Assembly: GCA_044374295.1 (NCBI GenBank)
Contig: JBILOU010000004.1
Coordinates: 1 to 64,000 of the forward strand
Direction: 5' to 3'
Source: CAIZGX01 sp044374295
GTDB taxonomy: Bacteria; Bacteroidota; Bacteroidia; Flavobacteriales_D; Sanyastnellaceae
DNA: 64,000 nt
Under the pieces are notes generated by a model, which saw only the letters and a program-made list of their open reading frames with translations, searched no databases and was not told where the DNA came from. Made by a program: the position numbers and the translations under genes. This document shows, one piece after another, positions 39,791-48,998 of this stretch. Numbering within the stretch: the stretch's first letter is position 1; each line of letters opens with the position of its first letter.

Positions 39791-42052
39791 ATGAAAAAAT
39801 TCTTAGTTCTATTGGGAATCGCCTCATCCGCTAGCAGTTTTGCGCAGCATCATGAAGGCATGACCGGACAATGTCCCTTCCACTCATCAACCACTCCAAC
39901 AAAGACTGAAGTCATTGGCAGCGGACAGAGCAACAAAGATTGGTGGCCGAATGCACTTAATCTTGATGTGCTGAGACAAAATTCCAGTTTGTCGAATCCG
40001 ATGGACGAGCAATTCAATTACACGAAGGCCTTCACTACGTTGGACTATTTCGCATTGAAGAAAGACATCAACACATTACTTACACAAAGCCAAGATTGGT
40101 GGCCAGCAGATTTCGGAAACTACGGACCATTCTTCGTTCGTATGGCATGGCACAGCGCAGGTACATACAGAACTGGAGACGGACGTGGAGGTACTCGTTC
40201 AGGAATGGAACGCTTCGCGCCACAAAACAGTTGGCCCGATAACGCGAACTTAGATAAAGCAAGAAGATTGTTATGGCCAATTAAACAGAAATATGGCAAC
40301 CAAATTTCATGGGCCGACTTAATGATTCTGACAGGAAACGTTGCTCTTGAAAACATGGGCTTCAAGACGTTTGGATTCGGTGGTGGACGTCTTGACGTTT
40401 GGGAGCCGGAGCAATACGTTTACTGGGGACCTGAGACGAAATGGTTAGACGACAAGCGCTACACCGAAGGAAGACAACTTGAAAAGCCTTTGGCTGCTGT
40501 TCAAATGGGATTGATCTATGTTAATCCGGAAGGACCAAACGGAAATCCAGATCCATTGGCTTCCGCGAAAGACATTCGCGAAACATTTGGAAGAATGGGA
40601 ATGAACGATGAAGAGACTGTTGCGCTTATTGCAGGTGGACATACCTTCGGAAAGACGCACGGTGCGGGAAGCGCTTCGCATGTGGGCGAAGCACCAGAAG
40701 GCGCTGGAATTGAAGAACAAGGTTTAGGATGGAAGAGCGACTTCAATACAGGAAAAGGAAAAGATGCCATCACTTCAGGATTGGAAGTAACGTGGAACTC
40801 TACTCCAACACAATGGAGCAACAGATACTTCACCACACTCTTCAATAACGAATGGGAATTGACAACGAGCCCTGCTGGTGCGAAACAATGGACTCCGAAA
40901 AAAGGAGTTGCCAATGTTCCAGATGCGCACGACGCCACTAAAAAGCAATTGCCAGGAATGCTTACCACCGACATCGCATTACGCGTTGATCCTGCCTATG
41001 AAAAAATCTCAAGAAGATTCTTAGAGCATCCTGAAGAATTTGCAGATGCTTTTGCTCGTGCTTGGTTCAAGTTAACGCATCGCGATATGGGACCGAAGAC
41101 CACTTACCTAGGCCCTGAGATTCCAAAAGAAAATTTGATCTGGCAAGATCCTATTCCAGCTTTAAATCATGCTACGATTGACAACAATGATATTGCGGCA
41201 TTGAAAACACAATTGCTTGCCTCTGGATTAACCTTAAGTGAAATGGCTTCTACTGCATGGGCTTCTGCTTCTACCTACCGTAATTCAGACAGACGTGGTG
41301 GTGCAAACGGTGCGCGTATTCGCCTTGCGCCGCAGAAAGATTGGGAAGTGAACAACCCTAAGCAATTGACCAAGGTGCTTGCAGCTTATGAAAAAATTCA
41401 GAAAGACTTTAACGGAAAAACGAAAGATGGCAAGAAGGTTTCTATGGCTGACTTAATTGTTTTAGCTGGAAATATTTCAATAGAACAAGCCGCTAAAAAT
41501 GCTGGGGTTACCATCTCTATTCCGTTTACTCCTGGACGCATGGATGCAACACAAGAACAAACAGATGCTGCATCATTTGCAGTGCTTGAGCCAATGGCCG
41601 ATGGATTCCGTAATTATCTAAAAACGAAATACACTGTTCCAACAGAAGCTCTTCTCGTTGACAAAGCACAATTGTTAACACTTACTGCTCCTGAAATGAC
41701 TGTATTGGTTGGTGGTATGCGTGCATTGAATGCGAATTTCGACAATTCAAACAACGGTATTTTCAGTAACAAGAAAGACCAATTGAACAACGAATATTTC
41801 GTTCAACTTCTTGATATCAATACCACTTGGAAGGCTGCAGATGCTACTGAAGAAATCTTTGAAGGAAGAGATCGTAAGACGGGTGAATTGAAATATAAAG
41901 CAACTCGCGCTGATTTGATCTTTGGTTCAAACTCTGAATTGCGCGCTGTTGCAGAAGTGTATGCTAGCAACGATGCGAAAGAAAAATTCGTGAAAGATTT
42001 TGCTAAAGCTTGGAACAAGGTGATGAACCTAGACCGCTTTGATGTGAAGTAA
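39791..42052 (+). CDS. katG: Catalase-peroxidase KatG with export signal
   Basis: A 753-residue bifunctional haem enzyme that destroys hydrogen peroxide. The distal R117-W120-H121 (VRMAWHSAGTY), Y243 and M269 (the Trp-Tyr-Met adduct) and proximal H284 (GGHTFGKTHG) are all present; the second, haem-free half is complete. The first 20 residues (FLVLLGIASSASSFAQ) form a signal peptide, unusual for KatG but known for periplasmic forms such as KatP. It ends at a bidirectional terminator. Confidence 0.96.
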   Translation: MKKFLVLLGIASSASSFAQHHEGMTGQCPFHSSTTPTKTEVIGSGQSNKDWWPNALNLDVLRQNSSLSNPMDEQFNYTKAFTTLDYFALKKDINTLLTQSQDWWPADFGNYGPFFVRMAWHSAGTYRTGDGRGGTRSGMERFAPQNSWPDNANLDKARRLLWPIKQKYGNQISWADLMILTGNVALENMGFKTFGFGGGRLDVWEPEQYVYWGPETKWLDDKRYTEGRQLEKPLAAVQMGLIYVNPEGPNGNPDPLASAKDIRETFGRMGMNDEETVALIAGGHTFGKTHGAGSASHVGEAPEGAGIEEQGLGWKSDFNTGKGKDAITSGLEVTWNSTPTQWSNRYFTTLFNNEWELTTSPAGAKQWTPKKGVANVPDAHDATKKQLPGMLTTDIALRVDPAYEKISRRFLEHPEEFADAFARAWFKLTHRDMGPKTTYLGPEIPKENLIWQDPIPALNHATIDNNDIAALKTQLLASGLTLSEMASTAWASASTYRNSDRRGGANGARIRLAPQKDWEVNNPKQLTKVLAAYEKIQKDFNGKTKDGKKVSMADLIVLAGNISIEQAAKNAGVTISIPFTPGRMDATQEQTDAASFAVLEPMADGFRNYLKTKYTVPTEALLVDKAQLLTLTAPEMTVLVGGMRALNANFDNSNNGIFSNKKDQLNNEYFVQLLDINTTWKAADATEEIFEGRDRKTGELKYKATRADLIFGSNSELRAVAEVYASNDAKEKFVKDFAKAWNKVMNLDRFDVK

Positions 42053-42076
42053 GTCGTGAAGTTGAACGTGTTGAGG

Positions 42077-42106
42077 AAAAAAGGTCGACAATTGTTGGCC
42101 TTTTTT
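42077..42106. terminator. Bidirectional terminator between katG and the SdpI gene
   Basis: Six A, then GGTC, a short inner palindrome and GGCC followed by six T form a hairpin with one wobble pair. It serves katG and, on the minus strand, the SdpI gene, whose stop (42105) touches it. Confidence 0.8.
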
Positions 42107-42422
42107 ATTTCAATTTCTTTTCGGTTTGAACGAACAGAACAATGACGCTAATAATCAATAAAGAAACCGAAATCACGGCAGACACTTCATCAGAGATAGG
42201 CAGCGTGATCAGCATTCCTCCGATTGCAAGCATAACTATACCTTGCTTCAGCATAAGCCGCGAAGAATAGCGCTGTGCTTTGTCCCAATTCTCTTGAGAC
42301 TTCATACTTCTCACAGTGCGATATCCGTATATGCCATTAATCTTCTTTGGCGGGAACTTCATTGTGATAAATGCTGCAATGGAAAAGGCTAATCCAACCA
42401 AAAACAAAGGAAGTAAACCCAT
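42105..42422 (-). CDS. SdpI family membrane protein
   Basis: A 105-residue protein with three hydrophobic segments. The motif PPKKINGIYGYRTVRSMKSQ followed by NWDKAQRYSS is the SdpI signature. Bacillus SdpI gives immunity to a killing peptide and acts on its repressor; most relatives, including this one, have unknown roles. It starts 2 bp after the antitoxin gene, so it is cotranscribed with the toxin-antitoxin pair. Confidence 0.85.
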   Translation of the reverse strand: MGLLPLFLVGLAFSIAAFITMKFPPKKINGIYGYRTVRSMKSQENWDKAQRYSSRLMLKQGIVMLAIGGMLITLPISDEVSAVISVSLLIISVIVLFVQTEKKLK

Positions 42423-42424
42423 GA

Positions 42425-42733
42425 TTATTTAATTTCAATGGTCACCTTTTTGCCAAAACCAACTTCGAATAATTCCAAGAGTGTTTTCAAAGTCATATTC
42501 CCCCCATCGTTTTCAATTCGAGAAATGTAACTGCGCTTCTTATTTACTTTTTGCGCGAATTGCTCTTGAGTGAGATTGGCTTGTTCGCGAAGTTGTCTCA
42601 AATGCATTCCGATTACAAATGCAGTAGATTCCCTTTCAATTTCATCTCTTCGCGGAGTTCCAGTCACACCAAAAATCTCATCTTTTACTTCACTCCAACT
42701 TTTCAATTTTGGACCTTCACCTTTTTTCTTCAT
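42425..42733 (-). CDS. HigA-like antitoxin (XRE helix-turn-helix)
   Basis: A 102-residue DNA-binding protein with an XRE domain (about 45-100: LREQANLTQEQFAQKVNKKR, SYISRIENDGG). It overlaps the toxin gene by 17 bp. Toxin-before-antitoxin order and the pair of families are those of HigBA-type systems, in which the antitoxin binds the toxin and represses the shared promoter. Confidence 0.86.
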   Translation of the reverse strand: MKKKGEGPKLKSWSEVKDEIFGVTGTPRRDEIERESTAFVIGMHLRQLREQANLTQEQFAQKVNKKRSYISRIENDGGNMTLKTLLELFEVGFGKKVTIEIK

Positions 42734-43058
42734 AGTATTTCTTCATTAATTGAACTGCTTTCTTTATTTCTCTTGCGGATGTTTTGCCCTCCTTCTTGAC
42801 ATATCCATTCAGAACCACAACTAACCTATTCGCTTCAAAAAAACAAAACACCCTCCAGGTATTAGATCCCTGAGAAACTCTTACTTCACAGAGTCCTTTG
42901 GCGTTTTTTATTTTCTTAAAATAGTTTATCGGTATACGTTCAATCTCTTCAATATATCGAAATATTTTACCGAACTTGTTTTGAATCTCCTCGGATTGAG
43001 AATCAAGAAAAATTACAAAATCTTCATCATAAAAATACAGCTCCCGAATTTTCTGCAT
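42717..43058 (-). CDS. HigB/RelE-type toxin (Gp49-like)
   Basis: A 113-residue RelE-superfamily protein of the phage-derived Gp49-like group: FLDSQSEEIQNKFGKIF, IPINYFKKIKNAKGLCEVRVSQ, NTWRVFCFFE and VVVLNGYVKKEGKTSAREI. Family members cleave mRNA on the ribosome; the basic and aromatic residues typical of the fold are present. A perfect promoter element on the minus strand lies just before its ATG. Confidence 0.86.
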   Translation of the reverse strand: MQKIRELYFYDEDFVIFLDSQSEEIQNKFGKIFRYIEEIERIPINYFKKIKNAKGLCEVRVSQGSNTWRVFCFFEANRLVVVLNGYVKKEGKTSAREIKKAVQLMKKYYEEKR

Positions 43059-43060
43059 AA

Positions 43061-43092
43061 CAAATGTAACTTATAAGTATCATTACTCCAAA
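43061..43092 (-). promoter_or_regulatory. Promoter of the toxin-antitoxin-SdpI operon
   Basis: Minus-strand TACATTTG (43061-43068) is a perfect -7 match, only 2 nt before ATG 43058. A TTTTG lies 20 nt further upstream (about 43089-43093). The short AT-rich stretch between them (CTTATAAG palindrome at 43070-43077) could be the HigA operator. Confidence 0.5.
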
Positions 43093-43210
43093 ATGGGTTT
43101 TGAAATTTTACACTGAAAGTTTCCGAATCCTTATGTGCTAGTTATGTCAATTCAAGAATGAACCATTAATGGTTTGGCTTGTACAACACGACTTCTATAC
43201 CTTTATAGCA

Positions 43211-45358
43211 ATGAATAAACTTGTTCTAATTCTTAGTCTCTTCATTCTTGGACTACCTGTTTCCAGTTTGGCACAAGAGGTGCAATGCCTCTTCAAACCT
43301 TATAACAAAAAAGGAAGCAACTACTTCTTTTCTACCTACTGGGATGTTTCTCCAAGCAACCTAATGGATGGTACATGCATTCAATACTTGTCGAACACAA
43401 ATGAGATCTATGAAAAGCGTATTTTCAAAAAAGGAATCATTCAACTTGAAACAACGAACTATATCAATCCAATGCGCAAGCGAACACACTTCGAACGTGT
43501 GAAGCGCGACAGCACCATAGCGGAATACAAACAATACCGAGAAGATGGGAAATTAGAACGCACAACAAAATACTACCACGACCAAACCGGTCGACGCTGC
43601 TGGCAAGATTCTCATTATTATCCGAACGGAAAACTGCAATCGACTCAGTCTTTTGCGGCGCTTCGTGCTGAAGAGCTCAAAGGATTTTCCTCTGATGTTA
43701 TTCCAGAGCATACGATTGATTCAGAAGGATACGGCTGGCAAACAGTTCCGATTGGCGTGAGCAAAACTTATTTTCAAAATGGAAAACTGAATACCCTAAG
43801 CACCTTTGGTTTTACAAAAAACGCATTGGCGGCTTATGACATTGGACTGCATGGCCCGTATGAATCCTACAACGAAGAGGGAGTATTAATGTCAAAAGGA
43901 CAATATGCTAACGGACGAGCGAATGGTGAATGGCGTTATTATTTCTTCGATGGAAAACTTTCTGAAGTAAAGACTTTCAAAGATGATTTCGGAATTGGCA
44001 CGTGGATCGGTTATCACTACTCAACAGGAAAAGTTGCCTACACCGAAGTGTACGACAATGAAAAATATTACTGGCCTGTACCTAAAACCACGCGCTACAA
44101 CGAAAAGGGACAAGTGGTTTACGAAAAGGAAATATTACTCGATGGAAAAGGATACGTTAAATCGTATTTCGACAATGGACTTCCGAATGACATTACCATC
44201 TACTACCACGGGCCTTCGGAAATATCGGAATACTACGCTTACTTCGAAACTGGAAGATTGAAACGCAAAACATATTTCCGAGCCAAAAACGACACGCTAA
44301 GCGCAGAGTATTTTGAGGACGGTAGCATGAAACACTTAAACCTAACTCCAAATATTGGAAGCGGGAATACAAGGCAGTACATGGCCACGTATTACTCCCC
44401 TGGCAAAATGCAATCTCAGTCTTACTACACCTACAAAGACGGCATTACAGATCAGCACATTGAGCAGTTCTACGAAAACGGAAACTTCAAATACGAATTG
44501 GTTCTCCATGAAAAAGAACAAACCGAAAGAGACTTCTATCGAAACGGAAAATTAAAAACCGAAAAACATTATGTCAACGATTTACTGAATGGAAATTGGA
44601 TTCAAAAAGATTCCTTGGGAAACACGTTTCGCAATTGCTTTTACTCTTCCGGATTCAAACTCGGAAAATGCGAAACCTTTGAGCCACTAAAAATCAATTC
44701 TGCACCTAAAGACGAACTTAAGGTGTGGCGAGCAGCCGTGATTTCAACCTATATGAGACGGTTCTACAACAACAGTATTCAAGACCCTTCTCCGAGTTTC
44801 GTTGAAAAAGAAATAATAGATAAAGAAGCAGAAATCATTTGGAAAGTAGTTGAGTATTGCAATCAAAATGGATACACTTTTCTACCAAATGTTGATGCAA
44901 AGTTTGAAGGGAAAATTTCATACACGTTCAATGCACCAGTTAGTGCATACAATCCGTATGAAGAACAAGTTGATTCAATATTAGTTTCAAGAGGATTCAG
45001 CATTTCAAAGAAATCGAAGCAAGGGGGATACTGCACTTTCCAACTTACAACCGAGGATTACCATGGTATAGCATCGTTCAATGAAATGCTCGTTAATTAT
45101 TTTCCATTTAACAGTGGATATTTCTATGCGAACAGTCTTCAATCTGAAGTTGATTTCGGGTTGAGAGGAAGTCGCAACTTCAGCAGTTTTTTATTCGAAC
45201 GAAGAGAAAACGAGAAGGCCTATATTGTAACACTTAACAACTACGGCGCATCAAAACTATTTACACTCTACGATGATGGGGACGTTGAGTTTTACAACGG
45301 CCGCGGAGATTGGAGTCAACCTGACATGTCTAACTACCAGCATATGTGGTGGGATTGA
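43211..45358 (+). CDS. Exported MORN/YwqK-type repeat protein
   Basis: A 715-residue protein with signal peptide (LVLILSLFILGLPVSSLAQ). About 15 repeats of the MORN/YwqK kind fill residues 60-500, for example YREDGKLERTTKYY, YFQNGKLNTLSTFG, YYFFDGKLSEVKTF and YRNGKLKTEKHYVND. Each has a Y/F-x-x-x-G-K-L core. A separate C-terminal domain (about 520-715) has no recognised family. 'YwqK antitoxin' is a name carried by this repeat family and does not show an antitoxin role. Likely a surface or periplasmic binding scaffold. Start 43211 gives the signal peptide. Confidence 0.78.
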   Translation: MNKLVLILSLFILGLPVSSLAQEVQCLFKPYNKKGSNYFFSTYWDVSPSNLMDGTCIQYLSNTNEIYEKRIFKKGIIQLETTNYINPMRKRTHFERVKRDSTIAEYKQYREDGKLERTTKYYHDQTGRRCWQDSHYYPNGKLQSTQSFAALRAEELKGFSSDVIPEHTIDSEGYGWQTVPIGVSKTYFQNGKLNTLSTFGFTKNALAAYDIGLHGPYESYNEEGVLMSKGQYANGRANGEWRYYFFDGKLSEVKTFKDDFGIGTWIGYHYSTGKVAYTEVYDNEKYYWPVPKTTRYNEKGQVVYEKEILLDGKGYVKSYFDNGLPNDITIYYHGPSEISEYYAYFETGRLKRKTYFRAKNDTLSAEYFEDGSMKHLNLTPNIGSGNTRQYMATYYSPGKMQSQSYYTYKDGITDQHIEQFYENGNFKYELVLHEKEQTERDFYRNGKLKTEKHYVNDLLNGNWIQKDSLGNTFRNCFYSSGFKLGKCETFEPLKINSAPKDELKVWRAAVISTYMRRFYNNSIQDPSPSFVEKEIIDKEAEIIWKVVEYCNQNGYTFLPNVDAKFEGKISYTFNAPVSAYNPYEEQVDSILVSRGFSISKKSKQGGYCTFQLTTEDYHGIASFNEMLVNYFPFNSGYFYANSLQSEVDFGLRGSRNFSSFLFERRENEKAYIVTLNNYGASKLFTLYDDGDVEFYNGRGDWSQPDMSNYQHMWWD

Positions 45359-45359
45359 G

Positions 45360-45986
45360 TTACCTCACACTGTACTCGCCAAGCGTAGTCGCAATCTCAT
45401 CGGCAAGTGGAAGAACTTCTTTCGTTCCTATACCCACACAATAGAACCCTCCATTTTTGGCGGCTTGAACACCTGAAATAGCATCTTCGAAAACAATGCA
45501 TTCACTTGGAGCTAATCCGAGTTTCTCAGCAGCAGTTAAAAAGACTGTTGGATCTGGTTTCGATTTAGAAACGACATTTCCGTCTACAATAGCATCGAAC
45601 AAATGTGTAATTCCTAAGCGCTCTAAAATCATCGGAGCATTCTTCGAAGAAGAACCCAATGCAATCTTAATTCCTTTCGACTTACAAGATTCTAGGAAAG
45701 GAATGGCTCCGGGCAAAGCCTCATCTGGATTCATTTCAGCAGCCAATTCCAAGTACCACTCATTCTTTACGTCCATGAGTGCTTGCTTCTCCTCCGCTGA
45801 TTTCTCAATGTTTCCCTTCTTCAAGATCAACTCCAAAGACTCGGCTCGGCTTACTCCTTTCAAATGCTCATTGTCGTCCAAAGAAAACTCTACTCCGACC
45901 GAATTGGCTAGTCTTTTCCAAGCTTGATAATGATACTTCGCAGTATCTACCAAGACACCGTCTAAATCGAAAATGGCTCCTTTCAT
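45360..45986 (-). CDS. pgmB: Beta-phosphoglucomutase
   Basis: A 208-residue HAD phosphatase-fold enzyme that converts beta-glucose 1-phosphate to glucose 6-phosphate. The nucleophile motif DLDGVLVDTAKYHYQAW (with D and D+2), KGVSRAESLELIL (cap specificity loop of beta-PGM), LGSSSKNAP and the final metal-binding EDAISGVQAAK are present. It overlaps the GlcNAc-kinase gene by 4 bp. It implies that maltose or a related disaccharide is cleaved by a phosphorylase coded elsewhere. Confidence 0.91.
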   Translation of the reverse strand: MKGAIFDLDGVLVDTAKYHYQAWKRLANSVGVEFSLDDNEHLKGVSRAESLELILKKGNIEKSAEEKQALMDVKNEWYLELAAEMNPDEALPGAIPFLESCKSKGIKIALGSSSKNAPMILERLGITHLFDAIVDGNVVSKSKPDPTVFLTAAEKLGLAPSECIVFEDAISGVQAAKNGGFYCVGIGTKEVLPLADEIATTLGEYSVR

Positions 45987-46846
45987 TCTGCGTGATGGAA
46001 TACGTATTTAACGTGGTAGTTCACTAAACCGTCGATAGGTTTCTTAATGATGTTACCCAGGCGAACACCTTCCAAACGACAAGCTTCTTCCAAACAATGT
46101 TTGAAATAGTGAGAGATCGAGCCAACGAAATGAACAGGTACTTTGTCCCAATTTTCAAAGGACTTCACGTGAATATCTAAGAATTCGCGCATACCATTCA
46201 CCACCCAATTCATCACATGTGGATGATGAGCGAAATTTCCAATGAAGCGTGTGAAACTAGCCAGGTATACGTTTGCGTTTGGCTCGCGGTATATTTTTGA
46301 AATGAATTCGTCTTTGCTTAACGGGAAACTTTTTTCAAAAGCTTCAACGATTTCCGTAGGAAGCTTTTTGTAGAAATACTCACGCAACAAAATCTTACCG
46401 AAGTAAGAACCGCTGGCCTCATCGCCTAAGATGTAAGCCAATGAAGGAACGGACTCATGAATGTCTTTTCCATCGAAGAAACAAGAATTACTTCCTGTAC
46501 CAAGGATACAAGAGATACATGCTTCCCCATCGTATGTTGAATAGGCACTGCCTAATAAATCGTGTTCAACCAACAATTCAGCTTTCGTAAAAACAGCACG
46601 CAAACCGCGTTCTATAATTGCGCACATCGTTGGCGTGCTGCTTCCAGCACCGTAGAAATAAATATGTGAAATAGCGTCTGCTTGCAAAGCAAGAGGAGCA
46701 TTGCCTCTGATTGCACCTTCAACTACTTTTTCATCATGAAAATATGGATTCAACCCCATCGTTTCAAAATTTCCTAATCGAGATCCTTTCTCGTCAATGA
46801 GAGCCCAATCACATTTAGTGGACCCGCTATCAGCTATAAGTATCAT
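45983..46846 (-). CDS. N-acetylglucosamine kinase-like protein (BadF/BadG ATPase family)
   Basis: A 287-residue sugar kinase of the ASKHA fold. The phosphate-1 loop IADSGSTKCDWALID, FYGAGSST, the Gly-rich CILGTGSNSCFFDG and AYILGDEASGSYFGK are visible. Relatives phosphorylate GlcNAc or related amino sugars released from chitin or peptidoglycan; the exact sugar is not certain. Third in the pfkA-gap operon and overlapping pgmB, so the four genes join amino-sugar and glucose-phosphate entry with glycolysis. Confidence 0.87.
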   Translation of the reverse strand: MILIADSGSTKCDWALIDEKGSRLGNFETMGLNPYFHDEKVVEGAIRGNAPLALQADAISHIYFYGAGSSTPTMCAIIERGLRAVFTKAELLVEHDLLGSAYSTYDGEACISCILGTGSNSCFFDGKDIHESVPSLAYILGDEASGSYFGKILLREYFYKKLPTEIVEAFEKSFPLSKDEFISKIYREPNANVYLASFTRFIGNFAHHPHVMNWVVNGMREFLDIHVKSFENWDKVPVHFVGSISHYFKHCLEEACRLEGVRLGNIIKKPIDGLVNYHVKYVFHHAE

Positions 46847-46888
46847 TTATCTTTATTTACTATGGTTTCAACTATCAATTAACTTCAA

Positions 46889-47872
46889 TTACATTTTGTG
46901 AAGCAAGTCAATTACGCGCTTGCTGTATCCTGCTTCGTTGTCATACCAAGACATAATCTTCACCATGTTTCCATTTGCTGAAGTTAAATCGGCGTCGAAG
47001 ATACTGCTTGCCGGATTTCCAACTACATCAATACTTACAATTGGATCTACACAGTATTCCAAAATGCCTTTCATTGGACCATCTGCAGCTGCTTTCATGG
47101 CTGCATTCACTTCCTCTTTCGTCACATCTCTTTTCAAGATGGCCACTAAGTCCGTTAAGGATCCGTCTGGTGTTGGGACGCGCACAGCAACGCCGTCTAA
47201 TTTTCCTTTCAATTCTGGAAGAACCAATCCAACTGCCTTCGCTGCACCAGTGCTTGTAGGCACCATGCTTAAAGCAGCAGCTCGAGCTCTTCGTAAATCT
47301 TTGTGCGGAGCATCTTGCAAACGTTGGTCGGCAGTGTATGCGTGAACCGTTGTGATATATCCCTTTTCAATTCCGAACGTATCGTTCAACACCTTCGCAA
47401 TTGGAGCCAAACAGTTCGTTGTACAAGAAGCATTCGATACAATTAAATCTTCTGGTGTAAGCGTATCGTCGTTAACGCCAAGAACAATTGTCTTCACGTT
47501 ACCGGTTGCCGGAGCAGAAATAACAACCTTCTTCGCTCCTGCTGTGATGTGCTTTCCAGCACTTACGTCGTCTGTGAAGAAACCGGTGCTTTCGATAACC
47601 ACATCGATATTCAATTCACCCCAAGGTAAATTTGAAGGATCCTTCTCCGCATACACACGAATTTTCTTTCCATTCACCACTAGGAAGTCGCCATCGGCAG
47701 AAACTTCTGCATTCACTCTTCCGTGAATACTATCATATTTCAATAAGTGAACAAGCGTCTTAACATCTGTTAAGTCGTTTACTGCGACTACTTCAATATT
47801 GTTATCGGTTAATGTGTGACGAAAGCACATGCGGCCGATACGTCCAAAACCATTGATTGCTACCTTTTTCAT
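46889..47872 (-). CDS. gap: Glyceraldehyde-3-phosphate dehydrogenase, type I
   Basis: A 327-residue glycolytic enzyme. INGFGRIGR opens the NAD domain, D33 indicates NAD preference, and C150 (SNASCTTNCLAP) with H177 form the active pair. WYDNEAGYSKRVIDL closes the catalytic domain. It is 22 bp after pfkA and 42 bp before the GlcNAc-kinase gene, so it is cotranscribed with both. Confidence 0.96.
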   Translation of the reverse strand: MKKVAINGFGRIGRMCFRHTLTDNNIEVVAVNDLTDVKTLVHLLKYDSIHGRVNAEVSADGDFLVVNGKKIRVYAEKDPSNLPWGELNIDVVIESTGFFTDDVSAGKHITAGAKKVVISAPATGNVKTIVLGVNDDTLTPEDLIVSNASCTTNCLAPIAKVLNDTFGIEKGYITTVHAYTADQRLQDAPHKDLRRARAAALSMVPTSTGAAKAVGLVLPELKGKLDGVAVRVPTPDGSLTDLVAILKRDVTKEEVNAAMKAAADGPMKGILEYCVDPIVSIDVVGNPASSIFDADLTSANGNMVKIMSWYDNEAGYSKRVIDLLHKM

Positions 47873-47894
47873 TTTCTTATTTTTTTTCTAATTA

Positions 47895-48881
47895 TTATAT
47901 CGCTAGAATTCTCGCAATTCGCAATTCATCTCTGTTTGGAAGGTTGCTTCGTGTGATGGCTTCTTCCAATGACGTATAAGTTTCTCTGTCGTTTACAAGG
48001 CCAACCATGACATCTTTTCTTCCTTGAAGCAATCCCTCGACAGCTGCAACGCCCATGCGTGAGGAGATTACTCGGTCGTAGCAGCTTGGCGCTCCTCCAC
48101 GTTGAAGATGTCCTAAAACAGAAACACGCGTGTCGTAATCTGGATTTTCAGCCGCTACCTGGTTCGCCAATTCGTAGGCAGTTCCGCTTTTAGCTCCTTC
48201 AGCAACAATAACAATTGAACTGGATTTACCACTCTCTTCACTTGCGCGAAGGATCTGCATTAACTCTTCAGAAGTCATTTCATCTTCTGGAAGAACAATG
48301 GCAATGGCCCCTGCAGCAATACCCGCTTTCAAAGCGATAAACCCGCTGTTTCTTCCCATTACTTCCACGAAGAAAATTCGGTTGTGCGAAGTCGCGGTGT
48401 CACGAATCTTATCTACCGCATCTACAACAGTGTTCGTAGCTGTATCGAACCCAATGCAGTGATCGGTTCCGTATATATCGTTATCAATACTTCCTGGAAT
48501 TCCCATTACAGGAATACCCGACTCTTGTGAAAGAATATGAGCGCCGGTGAATGTTCCATTTCCTCCTATTGTAATGAGTGCATCTATGTGATGCTTCTTC
48601 ATTTGCTCAATAGCGGCTGCTCTTCCTTCTACAGTGTGAAATTCTTTGCAACGCGACGATTTCAAAATGGTACCGCCACGACCTAAGATGCGCGCAACCG
48701 AACGTTCATTCAAACGTTTGAAGTCACCTGCAATTAATCCAGCGTAGCCTTGAAAGATTCCTTCCACCTCTACATTGTGAAAAGCGCATGCACGAACTAC
48801 CGCGCGTATAGCAGCATTCATACCCGGAGCATCACCTCCACTGGTTAGAACACCTATTCTTTTTATTCCTGAACTATTCAT
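47895..48881 (-). CDS. pfkA: 6-phosphofructokinase
   Basis: A 328-residue glycolytic enzyme. GVLTSGGDAPGMNAAIRA binds ATP, GIPGSIDNDIYGTDH holds the catalytic D133, and LGHLQRGGAPS lines the sugar-phosphate site. The usual IGGDGS loop reads IGGNGT (N108), so a metal/ATP-contacting Asp is replaced by Asn, which I recall from some other bacterial enzymes. Gly follows, so ATP rather than pyrophosphate is the likely donor. First gene of the pfkA-gap-nagK-pgmB operon. Confidence 0.94.
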   Translation of the reverse strand: MNSSGIKRIGVLTSGGDAPGMNAAIRAVVRACAFHNVEVEGIFQGYAGLIAGDFKRLNERSVARILGRGGTILKSSRCKEFHTVEGRAAAIEQMKKHHIDALITIGGNGTFTGAHILSQESGIPVMGIPGSIDNDIYGTDHCIGFDTATNTVVDAVDKIRDTATSHNRIFFVEVMGRNSGFIALKAGIAAGAIAIVLPEDEMTSEELMQILRASEESGKSSSIVIVAEGAKSGTAYELANQVAAENPDYDTRVSVLGHLQRGGAPSCYDRVISSRMGVAAVEGLLQGRKDVMVGLVNDRETYTSLEEAITRSNLPNRDELRIARILAI

Positions 48882-48998
48882 GATAATTTTCTTGAATGCT
48901 AACTTAGTGTAAAAATTACACTAAGTCCAAAAAAAAATTATTTTCTTTCAAAAATCACTTCGTAAATACATTACAACCTGAGGCAAAACATTTGTCTC

